Positions 39,168-46,912 of a DNA stretch of 46,912 nt are shown piece by piece. How positions within the stretch are numbered: the stretch's first letter is position 1; each line of letters starts with the position of its first letter. A program made the translations under genes and the position numbers. This DNA is from Streptomyces sp. SID486 (lineage in GTDB: Bacteria > Actinomycetota > Actinomycetes > Streptomycetales > Streptomycetaceae). Under the pieces are notes generated by a model that did not search any database, was not told where the DNA came from, and saw only the letters and a program-made list of their open reading frames with translations. The stretch is from contig NZ_WWJT01000212.1 in assembly GCF_009865385.1 (NCBI RefSeq), positions 1 through 46,912 on the forward strand. The letters run 5' to 3'.

Positions 39168-39472
39168 GGGCGCTCCTCGGGTAGGCGTCGGCTCCGCGCC
39201 CGCCGGCACCGGCTACCGGCCGGTACGCGTCAGGGCGCAGGGAGAACTCTGCACGGCGGCCCGGGGGTACGTCGAGAGGCGGTCCGCCGCCCGGCGCCCT
39301 GTCCGCCGGCCTCCCCGCGCACCGGAACCGCCCGCCGCCCGGCCCGCGGACCCGTCCGTCCCCGCCCCGGCGTGCGGACCCGTCCCCGCCCCGCCGAACG
39401 GCCGCGGACCCGCCCCTGCCCCCGCCCCGGCGGCGGCGCGGGTCCGCGGTCGTTCGGCGGGCGGGTGATCCC
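39168..39472. other. intergenic region between lacI-type gene and amidase gene
   Basis: 305 bases of extremely GC-rich sequence with C-rich runs on the plus strand. Apart from the large stem-loop at 39390-39461 and the amidase ribosome binding site, I see no gene or defined promoter. Confidence 0.6.
39390..39461 (-). terminator. large stem-loop terminator downstream of the LacI-family gene
   Basis: Arms of 24 bases (39390-39413 and 39438-39461) are complementary except for one position that can form a G-U pair in RNA; the loop is 24 bases. It starts 12 bases after the stop of the LacI-family gene on the minus strand. It lacks a U-tract, like many Streptomyces terminators. Confidence 0.8.
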
Positions 39473-40540
39473 TCAAGTCGTCTCCCGCGAGCGCGCGTCG
39501 GCCGGTACGGCCCCGGTGCTGCCCCGGACCGTCAGGCGGGGCGTCGGCACGCGGACCGCGCGGGCCGAGCCGCCGTCCAGCAGGGCCGTCAGCTCGCGAG
39601 CCGCCGTACGGCCGAACTCCGCGCTGTCCCGGGAGAGCGCGGACAGCCACGGCTTGACCATGCGGCACAGGGCGGAGTCCTCCCAGGAGACGACGGAGAC
39701 GTCCTGGGGCACGCGGCGGCCCAGTTCGGCCGCCGCCGTGGCCCCGGCCACCGCCATCACGTCGTTGTCGTAGATCAACGCGGTCGGGGGAGCGGCGGCG
39801 CCCAGCACCCGGCGGGTGACCGCGGCGCCCTCGGTGTCCGAGTAGTCGGTGGTCACGGAGCGGACCTCGGCCAGGCCCCGCCGCCCGGCCTCGGCGGCGA
39901 GGGCCCGGATCCGGCGCTGGGTGTGGGCGAGGCCGGGCAGCCCGGCGATGTGCACGATCCGCCGGTGGCCGAGGGCGGTCAGCTCGTCCACGACCGAGGC
40001 CATCGCGCCCGCGTCGTCCGCCCAGACCGTCGACAGCCCCGGGTGACGCTCGTCCGGCGCGCCCCCGATCACCACGGCCGGCAGTCCCAGCCCGTCCAGC
40101 AGCTCCGGGCGCGGATCGTCGGCGCGCGGGTCGACGACCAGCACGCCGTCCACCCGGTGCTCGGCCCACCAGCGCCGGTACACCGCGCACTCGTCGGCGA
40201 CGTCCTGCGCCACCTGGAAGAGCAGGCCCAGGTGCCGCTCGGCCAGTACCTCCTGGATGCCGGAGACCAGCTGGAGGAAGAAGGAGTCGACGCCCAGCGT
40301 GTGCGCCGGGCGGGCAAGCACGAAACCGACCGTGGCCGCGCCCTCCCCGGACAGGGCGCGGGCGGCCGTGCTGGGCCGCCAGCCCAGCTGGTCGGCGACC
40401 CGGCGCACCCGGGCACGGGTGGCCTCGGAGACACCGGGGCGGTCGTTGAGCGCGAAGGACACGGCGCTCTCGGACACTCCGGCCCGCCGGGCGATGTCCT
40501 TCATCGTGGGCCGGCGGGCGGGGGACCGTCTGGTCGGCAC
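39473..40540 (-). CDS. LacI-family transcriptional repressor
   Basis: 355 residues from the GTG at 40540 with GGGGGAG just upstream; longer readings run into the promoter. The LacI helix-turn-helix is at residues 13-35 (MKDIARRAGVSESAVSFALNDRPGVSEATRARV), followed by the hinge QLGWRPSTAARALS and a periplasmic-binding-protein-like effector domain (VDGVLVVDPRADDPR, YSDTEGAAVTRRVL, TALIYDNDVMAVAGATAAAELGRRVPQDVSVVSWED). It is divergent from the sugar ABC/GH operon with two matching operators between, so it most likely represses that operon and itself, released by a sugar from the pathway. Confidence 0.93.
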   Translation of the reverse strand: MPTRRSPARRPTMKDIARRAGVSESAVSFALNDRPGVSEATRARVRRVADQLGWRPSTAARALSGEGAATVGFVLARPAHTLGVDSFFLQLVSGIQEVLAERHLGLLFQVAQDVADECAVYRRWWAEHRVDGVLVVDPRADDPRPELLDGLGLPAVVIGGAPDERHPGLSTVWADDAGAMASVVDELTALGHRRIVHIAGLPGLAHTQRRIRALAAEAGRRGLAEVRSVTTDYSDTEGAAVTRRVLGAAAPPTALIYDNDVMAVAGATAAAELGRRVPQDVSVVSWEDSALCRMVKPWLSALSRDSAEFGRTAARELTALLDGGSARAVRVPTPRLTVRGSTGAVPADARSRETT

Positions 40541-40568
40541 GCTTCTCCCCCTTCCGGGAGGCTGCTCG

Positions 40569-40606
40569 CTAATGCGCTTGAGTGTCAAGACCCTAAAGCG
40601 CATTAG
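40569..40606. promoter_or_regulatory. pair of LacI-type operators, with TTGACA between them
   Basis: O1 CTAATGCGCTTGAG (40569-40582) and O2 CTAAAGCGCATTAG (40593-40606) are near-palindromes centred on GCGC, and each is close to the other's reverse complement. They lie 24 bases apart, about two helical turns. A TTGACA on the minus strand (40583-40588), a good -35 hexamer for the repressor gene, sits exactly between them. A looser pair of half-sites, CTAATG (40648-40653) and CGCTTTAG (40664-40671), lies towards the ABC operon. Binding by the adjacent LacI protein is inferred. Confidence 0.7.
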
Positions 40607-40759
40607 TACTTGCGGGCAACCGGGGGGTCCGACGCCTCTCACCTGGACTAATGAAATGCATCCCGCTTTAGCTCGGGCGAACTCATTGACTTACCCGGAA
40701 GGCTCCGGGCAAGGTCGCTGGCGCCACCGGAAGCCCGACACAGCAAGGGAGCCGTGTCC

Positions 40760-42046
40760 GTGCCCATGTCCCGCAGAGCCCTCGCCGCCGCCGCCGTCGC
40801 CCTCGTCCTGCCGCTGAGCGCCTGCGGCTCGGGCGGCGGCGACGGCGGCACCGCCGACGCCTCAGGAAAGGTCGAGGGCGACATCACCTTCCAGACCTGG
40901 AACCTGCGCGCAAACTTCAAGTCGTACTTCGAGGGCCTGATCGACGACTTCGAGGCGAAGTACCCCGGCACGCACGTGAAATGGGTCGACCAGCCCGCCG
41001 AGGGCTACGCCGACAAGCTCAGCGCCGACGCCGCCGGCGGTACCCTCCCCGACGTCGTCAACGTCTCCCCGGACCTGGTCGCCCCGCTCGCCCAGGCCGG
41101 CCTCGCCCTCGACCTCGACAAGGCCGCCCCCGCCTACCGGTCCGAGTACCTGCCCGGCGCCTGGGCCGGACACCAGGTGCCGGGCAGGACCGGCACGTAC
41201 GCCTTCCCCTGGTACCTGAACACCGGGCCGCTCTTCTACAACAAGGCCCTGTTCGAGCAGGCCGGCCTGGACCCCGACCGGCCGCCGAAGACCTACGACG
41301 AACTCTTCGCCGACGCCCGGCGGATGGCCGGGAAGACCGGCGGCAAGGTCGCCACCCTCGCCAACGTGCCCACCATCGAGGACTTCGGCCGTTACGGCGT
41401 ACCGCTCATGAACGAACAGGGCACCGGATTCGCCTTCAACGACGCCAAAGGTGTCGAACTCCTCACCAGGTACAAGGAGTTGTACGACGCCAAGGCGCTC
41501 GACCCGCAGGCGCTGACCGCCACCGGGGAGTCCGCCGGCAAGAAGTTCCTCACCGGCGCCGTCGCCATGAACCCCGGCAGCGCCCTGGACCTCGGCAACT
41601 TCAAGAAGAACGCGCCGAGCCTGTACCGGAACATCGGCATCACCGACCAGATCACCAGCACCGGGCACGTCAACATGTACGTGATGGGCGTCATGGTCAA
41701 CTCCCGCACCAGGCACACCCCGGCCGCCGTCGCCTTCGCCCACTTCGTCACCGACGCGCGCAACCAGATGTCCTTCGCCCGGAAGGTCGCCATCTTCCCG
41801 AGCACCGCCGGCTCCCTCGACGACCCGTACTTCACGAAGGAGGACGGCACCGACGAGACCCGGGTGCGGATAGCCGCGGCCAAGTCGCTGAAGAGCGCCG
41901 TCAACTACACCCCCGTGCTGTTCAGTGAGCAGATGAAGACCGCCCTGCGCAACGAGGTCGCCAAGGCGCTCCAGGGCAAGGAGAGTCCGCGGGAAGCCCT
42001 CGACAACGCTGTCGAGGCCGCCGACCGGCTGCTCGGGCAGGGCTGA
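40760..42046 (+). CDS. sugar ABC transporter substrate-binding lipoprotein
   Basis: 428 residues. Of three clustered starts (40754, 40760, 40766) the GTG at 40760 has the best spacing to AAGGGAG. The N-terminus MSRRALAAAAVALVLPLSAC is a lipoprotein signal with Cys22 as the lipidated residue. The mature part is a MalE-type (carbohydrate uptake family 1) binding protein: GDITFQTWNLRANFKSYFEGLIDDFEAKYPGTHVKWVD, then LPDVVNVSPDLVAPLAQAGLALDL. It captures a saccharide outside the membrane and passes it to the two permeases that follow. The operon context suggests an N-glycan-derived sugar. Confidence 0.94.
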   Translation: MPMSRRALAAAAVALVLPLSACGSGGGDGGTADASGKVEGDITFQTWNLRANFKSYFEGLIDDFEAKYPGTHVKWVDQPAEGYADKLSADAAGGTLPDVVNVSPDLVAPLAQAGLALDLDKAAPAYRSEYLPGAWAGHQVPGRTGTYAFPWYLNTGPLFYNKALFEQAGLDPDRPPKTYDELFADARRMAGKTGGKVATLANVPTIEDFGRYGVPLMNEQGTGFAFNDAKGVELLTRYKELYDAKALDPQALTATGESAGKKFLTGAVAMNPGSALDLGNFKKNAPSLYRNIGITDQITSTGHVNMYVMGVMVNSRTRHTPAAVAFAHFVTDARNQMSFARKVAIFPSTAGSLDDPYFTKEDGTDETRVRIAAAKSLKSAVNYTPVLFSEQMKTALRNEVAKALQGKESPREALDNAVEAADRLLGQG

Positions 42047-42052
42047 CCCGCC

Positions 42053-42940
42053 GTGGCCGCCCCCTTGCGCATCAGGCGCCAACTCACCTTCACCCCCTGG
42101 CTGTTCGCCGCACCCGGACTGCTGGTCACCGGCGGTTTCGTGCTCTACCCCTTCGTCTCCACCCTGGTGAACTCCTTCACCGACCGCCGCACCCTCGTAC
42201 CCGGCCGCTTCGTGGGCCTCGCCAACTTCCGGGAGCTGCTCCACGACGACATGTTCTGGACCGGCCTGCGCAACAGCGCCCTGTACGTCCTGGGCGTCGT
42301 CCCGGCCCTGGTCGTGCTGCCGCTGCTGCTCGCCCTGCTGGTGCGCAGGAACATCCCCGGGATCACCTTCTTCCGGTCCGCGTTCTACACCCCCGTCGTC
42401 GCCTCGATCGTCGTGGTCGGCCTGATCTGGGTGTGGCTGCTGGACGAACGCGGGCTGGTCAACTCCCTGCTGGAGACCGTCGGGATCGGCCGGATCGGTT
42501 TCCTCAGCGACCAGTGGCTGCTCCTGCTGAGCGCCATGACGGTCACGGTGTGGAAGGGCCTCGGCTACTACATGATCATCTACCTGGCCGCCCTCGCCGA
42601 CGTCCCCCGCGAGCTGCACGAGGCGGCTGCCGTGGACGGCGCCGGACCCGTACGCCGCTTCCTGTGCGTCACCGTGCCCGCCGTACGGTCCACGATGGTC
42701 CTGGTCGCCGCGCTCTCCTCGGTCGCCGCCTTCAAGGTGTTCTCCGAGGTGTACCTGATGGCGGGCCCCAGCGGCGGGCCGGCCGGCGAGGACACCACCC
42801 TCGTCATGCTCGTGCAGCGCACCGGCACCGGCCTGACCGGCAGGGTCGGCTACGCCTCCGCCCTCTCCGTCGTCGTCTTCACCGTCACCGTCGCCCTGAT
42901 GCTCCTCGTCCTGCGCGCCGACCGGAAGGAGGAGGCGTGA
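42053..42940 (+). CDS. sugar ABC transporter permease (MalF-like)
   Basis: 295 residues, GTG start 6 bases after the binding-protein stop. Six membrane segments, starting LFAAPGLLVTGGFVLYPFVSTLVNSF. The EAA loop that contacts the ATPase reads HEAAAVDGAGPVRRFLCVTVP. It forms a heterodimeric channel with the next gene. No ATPase gene is in the operon; Streptomyces typically uses the shared MsiK-type ATPase for such systems, which is not in this window. Its stop overlaps the next GTG as GTGA. Confidence 0.94.
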   Translation: MAAPLRIRRQLTFTPWLFAAPGLLVTGGFVLYPFVSTLVNSFTDRRTLVPGRFVGLANFRELLHDDMFWTGLRNSALYVLGVVPALVVLPLLLALLVRRNIPGITFFRSAFYTPVVASIVVVGLIWVWLLDERGLVNSLLETVGIGRIGFLSDQWLLLLSAMTVTVWKGLGYYMIIYLAALADVPRELHEAAAVDGAGPVRRFLCVTVPAVRSTMVLVAALSSVAAFKVFSEVYLMAGPSGGPAGEDTTLVMLVQRTGTGLTGRVGYASALSVVVFTVTVALMLLVLRADRKEEA

Positions 42941-43842
42941 GCGTCCTGGAGAAGGTACGGCCCGAGCGGCCGGACACGGCCGTCGTGACACCGCGCGTCA
43001 CGGACGAGCACGGCCGCCGCGTCCGGGCCGGCGAACTGGTCTGGCGCTACCTGCTGCTGCTCGGCGTCCTCGCCCTGACCGTCGGCCCGTTCCTGTGGCA
43101 GCTGTCCACCTCCCTCAAAGGCCCCACCGAGGACATCTACGGCTCACCGCCCAGGTTCCTGCCCGCCCACCCCACCCTGCACAACTACGCCCGCGTCGCC
43201 GACACCATCCCGGTCTGGGACTACGCCCTGAACTCGCTGAAGGTCGCCACCGCCAACGTCGTCACCAACTGCGCCGGTTCGGCCCTGGCCGGATACGCCC
43301 TGGCCCGGCTGCGCTACCGCGGCCGGCGTGCGACCACGCTCGTCTTCGTGCTGGCGATGCTCGTACCCGTCGAGGGCATCGTCATCGCCCAGTTCACCAC
43401 CATGCGCGAACTGGGCCTGAACAACACGCTGATCGGCGTCGTCCTGCCCGGCGCCGTCGGCGCGATGAACGTCCTGCTGATGCGCAACGCCTTCCGCAAC
43501 CTGCCCTACGAGATCGAGGAGGCGGCCTACGTCGACGGCGCCGACGCCTGGCAGCGGTTCCTGCGCGTCGCGCTGCCCTCGGTCAAGGGCACCCTCGCCG
43601 TCGTGGCGATCTTCGCCTTCATGGGCGCCTGGGACGACTTCCTGTGGCCGCTGATCGTGCTCAGCGACCCCTCCAGGTTCACCCTGACCATCGGCCTGAA
43701 CTACCTGCACGGCACCTTCGCCAACGACGAACGCCTCGTCGCCGCCGGCACCGTGATCGCCGTCGCGCCGCTCATCGCCCTCTTCGCCTGCCTCCAGCGG
43801 TACTTCTTCCGCGGGGTCGGCGAGGGCGCCGTCAAGGGCTGA
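42937..43842 (+). CDS. sugar ABC transporter permease (MalG-like)
   Basis: 301 residues. The GTG at 42937 has GGAAGGAGGAG upstream and overlaps the previous stop by four bases. A soluble N-terminus (~35 residues) precedes six membrane helices (YLLLLGVLALTVGPFLWQLSTSLK onward). The EAA motif is EEAAYVDGADAWQRFLRVALP, and the C-terminus QRYFFRGVGEGAVKG is characteristic of MalG-type permeases. It partners the preceding permease; the glycosidase gene follows after 38 bases. Confidence 0.95.
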   Translation: MSVLEKVRPERPDTAVVTPRVTDEHGRRVRAGELVWRYLLLLGVLALTVGPFLWQLSTSLKGPTEDIYGSPPRFLPAHPTLHNYARVADTIPVWDYALNSLKVATANVVTNCAGSALAGYALARLRYRGRRATTLVFVLAMLVPVEGIVIAQFTTMRELGLNNTLIGVVLPGAVGAMNVLLMRNAFRNLPYEIEEAAYVDGADAWQRFLRVALPSVKGTLAVVAIFAFMGAWDDFLWPLIVLSDPSRFTLTIGLNYLHGTFANDERLVAAGTVIAVAPLIALFACLQRYFFRGVGEGAVKG

Positions 43843-43880
43843 ACGACGTCAGCCGCCTCCCGAGGACAGCTAGGACACCC

Positions 43881-45137
43881 ATGCCCCCTGCCGTGCGCTT
43901 CGGCGTCAACTACACCCCCAGCGACGGATGGTTCCACCACTGGCTCGACTTCGACCTCGACTCCGTGCGCGCCGACCTGGACACGATCGCCGCGCTCGGC
44001 CTGGACCACGTCCGCGTCTTCCCGCTGTGGCCCTGCTTCCAGCCCAACCGCACCCTGATCCGGCCGCGCGCGGTCGACCAGCTCGTGGCCCTGGCCGACG
44101 CCGCCGCCGAACGCGGCCTGGACGTCAACGTGGACGGCCTCCAGGGTCACCTGAGCAGCTTCGACTTCCTGCCCGCCTGGACCCGCACCTGGCACCGCCG
44201 CAACCTCTTCACCGATCCGGACGTCACCGACGGCCAGGCCGCCTACCTGCGCACCCTCGCCGCCGCCCTCGCCGACCGCCCCAACTTCCTCGGCATGACC
44301 GTCGGCAACGAGGTCAACCAGTTCGCCGCCGGACCGCACCCGGACCCCGACCGGATCACCGCCGAACAGGCCGGACGGTGGCTCGAACGGATGCTGGCCG
44401 CCTGCGCCGAGGGCGCCCCGGGCCGCGTCCATCTGCACGCCTCCTACGACGCCGCCTGGTATCAGGACGACCAGCCCTTCACCCCCGGCCACTCCGCCCG
44501 GCTCGGCGCCGTCACCGCCGTGCACTCCTGGGTCTTCAACGGCACCGCCCAGCGCCACGGCCGCACCTCCGTACCGGCCGAGCACCACGCCGCCTACCTG
44601 GTCGAGCTGAGCAAGGCGTGGGCCGACGAGCCGCACCGGCCGGTGTGGCTCCAGGAGGTCGGCGCCCCCGCGCCGCTGGTACCCGCCGAGCACGCCGCCG
44701 CCTTCGCCCAGGCCACGATCACCAACGTCCTGGACTGCCCCGACCTGTGGGGCGTCACCTGGTGGTGCTCCCACGACGTCTCCCGCGGCCTCGCCGACTT
44801 CCCCGAACTCGAGTACTCGCTCGGCCTGCTGACCGACGAGCGGCAGCCGAAGGACATCGCGCGGGCGCTGGCCGAGGCGGCGCGCGCCCCCCGCCGCACC
44901 CCGCCGGTGCGCGGCACGGCCCTCGTCGTGCCCGCCGACGCGGCCCACCGCTCCCGCTGCGCGCCCGGCGGTGACGTCTACGACGCCTTCTTCCGGCTCG
45001 TCGCCGACGGCGCCCGCCCCACCACCGTGCTCGACACACGCGCCCACGACACGACCCACCTCGCCGCGCGCGGCATCACCGACGTCGTCACTTCCGACCA
45101 GGTACTCCCCACCCACCACGGAGGCACCCGCTCGTGA
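43881..45137 (+). CDS. cytoplasmic GH5-type glycosidase, candidate core beta-mannosidase
   Basis: 418 residues, ATG at 43881. There is no signal peptide: the TIM barrel starts at once (VRFGVNYTPSDGWFHHWLDFD). Clan GH-A catalytic residues are visible: acid/base Glu144 in TVGNEVNQF and nucleophile Glu259 in VWLQEVGAP; VRVFPLWPCFQPN is beta-2 and WWCSHDVSRGL is near the C-terminal barrel. From memory, GH5 subfamily 18 members in bifidobacteria and streptomycetes act on Man-beta-1,4-GlcNAc left from N-glycan cores, and the neighbours fit that substrate. Subfamily assignment is not verified. Its stop overlaps the GH85 start as GTGA, so the two are translationally coupled. Confidence 0.85.
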   Translation: MPPAVRFGVNYTPSDGWFHHWLDFDLDSVRADLDTIAALGLDHVRVFPLWPCFQPNRTLIRPRAVDQLVALADAAAERGLDVNVDGLQGHLSSFDFLPAWTRTWHRRNLFTDPDVTDGQAAYLRTLAAALADRPNFLGMTVGNEVNQFAAGPHPDPDRITAEQAGRWLERMLAACAEGAPGRVHLHASYDAAWYQDDQPFTPGHSARLGAVTAVHSWVFNGTAQRHGRTSVPAEHHAAYLVELSKAWADEPHRPVWLQEVGAPAPLVPAEHAAAFAQATITNVLDCPDLWGVTWWCSHDVSRGLADFPELEYSLGLLTDERQPKDIARALAEAARAPRRTPPVRGTALVVPADAAHRSRCAPGGDVYDAFFRLVADGARPTTVLDTRAHDTTHLAARGITDVVTSDQVLPTHHGGTRS

Positions 45138-46912
45138 ACCCCACCAGACGCACCGTGCTGATCGCCGCCACCGCCGCCACCACGGCCACGGCCGCCGCCG
45201 CCAGGGCCGCCGTCGGCCGCGCGCCCGCACCGCCCGCCCCGCGTGCCGCCGCCGCGACCCCGCCGTACGCCTCGTACTGGTACCCGGACTCGCTGCCCGC
45301 CGGGAGCCCCGGCCCCGGCATCACCTGGCGCGGCCTGAAGACCTGGCGCGCGGCCGACGACCCCGACCTCGCCTGCAACGCCGCCTCCGTGCCGCTCGCC
45401 CCCCGCTTCACCCCGACCCCGGCGAACACCACCGCCCGCGGTGGACAGGCCCGCGTACAGGCGCTCGTCTCCTTCGGGCCGACGTCGGGCAACCCCTCCC
45501 AGGGCTCGGCCACCGCCGACTACTACGCCCTCACCCACTGGGCCTACCTCGACGAGCTGGTGTTCTGGGGCGGCTCGGCCGGCGAGGGCCTGATCCTCGC
45601 GCCGAACGCCCCGGTCGTCGACGCGGCCCACCGGCACGGCGTCCCCGTCCTCGGGAACGTCTTCCTGCCCCCCGTCGCCTACGGCGGCCGGCTCCAGTGG
45701 ACCCGGGACCTGGTGCAGAAGGACGCCACGGGCCACCACCCGCTCGCCGCGCAACTCGTCGCGGTGGCCGCGGCGTACGGCTTCGACGGCTGGTTCGTGA
45801 ACGCCGAGACGAGCGGCGGGAACACCGCGCTCGGCACGGCCGTGCTGGCCTTCGTGAAGGAGCTGAGGGCGCTCGCGGCGGCCAGGGGACAGCGGGTGAC
45901 CTGGTACGACGCGATGACCGTGAACGGCACGGTCAGCTGGCAGGGGGCCCTGGACAGTCAGAACCAGCCGTTCTTCCAGGCCGCCGACGACATGTTCGTG
46001 GACTTCCGGTGGAGCGCGGGCACGCTCGCCTCGTCCGGCACGAGGGCGCAAGCGCTGGGCCGCAGCCGGTACGAGCTGTGGGCCGGCGTCGACGTCGAGT
46101 CGAACGGCTCCGGTTCGTCCGTGGACTGGGACGCGATCGTGCCGGCCGGGAAGCCGCACGTCACCTCGATCGGCTTCTACCGGCCGGAGTGGACCCGCAA
46201 CCACCTGCCCGCCGACCGGCGTGCGCCCGAGGACTTCCACGCGGCGGACGACCGGTTCTGGACCGGGCGGTCCCTGGACCCGTCGCGGCCCGACGCGAGC
46301 GACCCCTGGCGGGCGCCGGCGGTGTCCGTGGCGGACCGTTCGACGGTGACCTCGGTGCCGTTCGCGAGTACGTTCAACACGGGACACGGCTTGCGGTGGT
46401 ACGAGGAGGGGGCCGTCACCTCGGACGTGCCCTGGAACCACCTCGGACTCCAGGACCGGCTGCCCTCCCGGCGCTGGGTCGTCCGCACGGCGGGGGAGCG
46501 CCCGGCGGTCTCGTTCGACTTCTCCGACGCCTGGCGGGGCGGCAGCAGCGTGCTCGTGGCGGGTGAACTGAGCCGGCCGGCGGTGCTGGACCTGTACGCG
46601 ACCCGGCTGCCGATCGATGTGGACACGGTTGTCGACCTGACCTGCCGGAGCGAGTCGGGGGGTGTGAACGTCGAACTGGCCGTGGCGACGGCCGAACCGG
46701 GCACCGCGGGGGCGGCCCCGCCGTACACCCGTCTCCGCGGCCCCGCGGGAACCCGCGTGGACCCGGTCGACGGCTGGCGGACCGTGACCGTCCCGCTCAC
46801 CGGGCTGTCCGGGACCGTCCACGCCCTCGGCCTGCGGCTCACCGCCACCGACGGCCCCGTGCGCTGGCGGCTCGGCGGCCTCGCCGTCCGCCCCGCCGGC
46901 ACCCCGCCGCCG
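45134..46912 (+). CDS. secreted GH85 endo-beta-N-acetylglucosaminidase (3' end cut by window)
   Basis: 593 residues without a stop at the window edge. The GTG at 45134 has GGAGG nine bases upstream. The signal peptide begins MNPTRRTVLIAATAATTATA, with a twin arginine. The GH85 TIM barrel follows (YASYWYPDSLPAGSPGPGITW, VLGNVFLPPVAYGG, YGFDGWFVNAETSGG). The catalytic pair Asn223 and Glu225 match the substrate-assisted N-x-E of Endo-A/Endo-D. From about residue 400 there are beta-rich domains (SFDFSDAWRGGSSVLVAGEL, VHALGLRLTATDGPVRWRLGGL), probably carbohydrate-binding. The enzyme cuts between the two GlcNAc residues of N-glycans, releasing the glycan with one GlcNAc. Confidence 0.93.
   Translation, partial: MNPTRRTVLIAATAATTATAAAARAAVGRAPAPPAPRAAAATPPYASYWYPDSLPAGSPGPGITWRGLKTWRAADDPDLACNAASVPLAPRFTPTPANTTARGGQARVQALVSFGPTSGNPSQGSATADYYALTHWAYLDELVFWGGSAGEGLILAPNAPVVDAAHRHGVPVLGNVFLPPVAYGGRLQWTRDLVQKDATGHHPLAAQLVAVAAAYGFDGWFVNAETSGGNTALGTAVLAFVKELRALAAARGQRVTWYDAMTVNGTVSWQGALDSQNQPFFQAADDMFVDFRWSAGTLASSGTRAQALGRSRYELWAGVDVESNGSGSSVDWDAIVPAGKPHVTSIGFYRPEWTRNHLPADRRAPEDFHAADDRFWTGRSLDPSRPDASDPWRAPAVSVADRSTVTSVPFASTFNTGHGLRWYEEGAVTSDVPWNHLGLQDRLPSRRWVVRTAGERPAVSFDFSDAWRGGSSVLVAGELSRPAVLDLYATRLPIDVDTVVDLTCRSESGGVNVELAVATAEPGTAGAAPPYTRLRGPAGTRVDPVDGWRTVTVPLTGLSGTVHALGLRLTATDGPVRWRLGGLAVRPAGTPPP

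Overview
The window is high-GC actinobacterial DNA, almost certainly from a Streptomyces chromosome. The evidence is the very strong G/C bias at third codon positions, frequent GTG (and one TTG) starts with GGAG-type ribosome binding sites, ATP-binding-subunit-less sugar ABC operons, an actinobacterial glycogen synthase/GlgC pair, and the short GC-rich hairpin repeat common between Streptomyces genes. No rRNA, tRNA, CRISPR array, transposase or phage gene was seen. Both ends cut through genes: a zinc alcohol dehydrogenase on the left and a GH85 glycosidase on the right.

Region 1 (1-9.7 kb) is a set of stress, detoxification and accessory genes: a glutathione-independent formaldehyde dehydrogenase-like enzyme, a four-helix membrane protein of unknown function, a UvrA2-type ABC ATPase without the UvrB-binding domain, a DJ-1/PfpI protein, an aldo/keto reductase, and a divergent MFS exporter/LysR regulator pair. 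Region 2 (9.9-21.0 kb) has a PucR-type regulator divergent from a tightly packed operon dnaK-grpE-cbpA-cbpM-clpB-trx-ZnF_UBP-(cNMP/glutaredoxin-like/TrxR-like fusion). It is a second, self-contained protein-repair and redox module. Region 3 (21.2-30.6 kb) is central metabolism and envelope: panD, a proline-rich peptide, a repeat cluster, gndA, an Rpf-LysM-M23 cell-wall hydrolase, a DMT transporter with a long repetitive tail, an FhuF-like iron-sulfur protein, and glycogen synthase with GlgC.

Region 4 (30.7-39.2 kb) has a secreted GH92 alpha-mannosidase, a WS/DGAT acyltransferase, an unusual SDR with a zinc-ribbon N-terminus, a degenerate HD-domain protein, a 57-residue orphan peptide behind a lower-GC leader, a GNAT enzyme and an amidase. 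Region 5 (39.4-46.9 kb) is the most coherent system. A LacI regulator sits divergent from an operon encoding a sugar-binding lipoprotein, two permeases, a cytoplasmic GH5-type glycosidase and a secreted GH85 endo-beta-N-acetylglucosaminidase. Two 14-bp LacI-type operators lie in the divergent promoter region.

My reading of region 5, with the GH92 enzyme 10 kb away, is an N-glycan harvesting pathway. GH85 would cut the chitobiose core outside the cell, GH92 would trim mannose, the ABC system would import the small core saccharide, and the GH5 enzyme (no signal peptide) would split it inside. The enzyme families are recognised from sequence; the pathway is inference.
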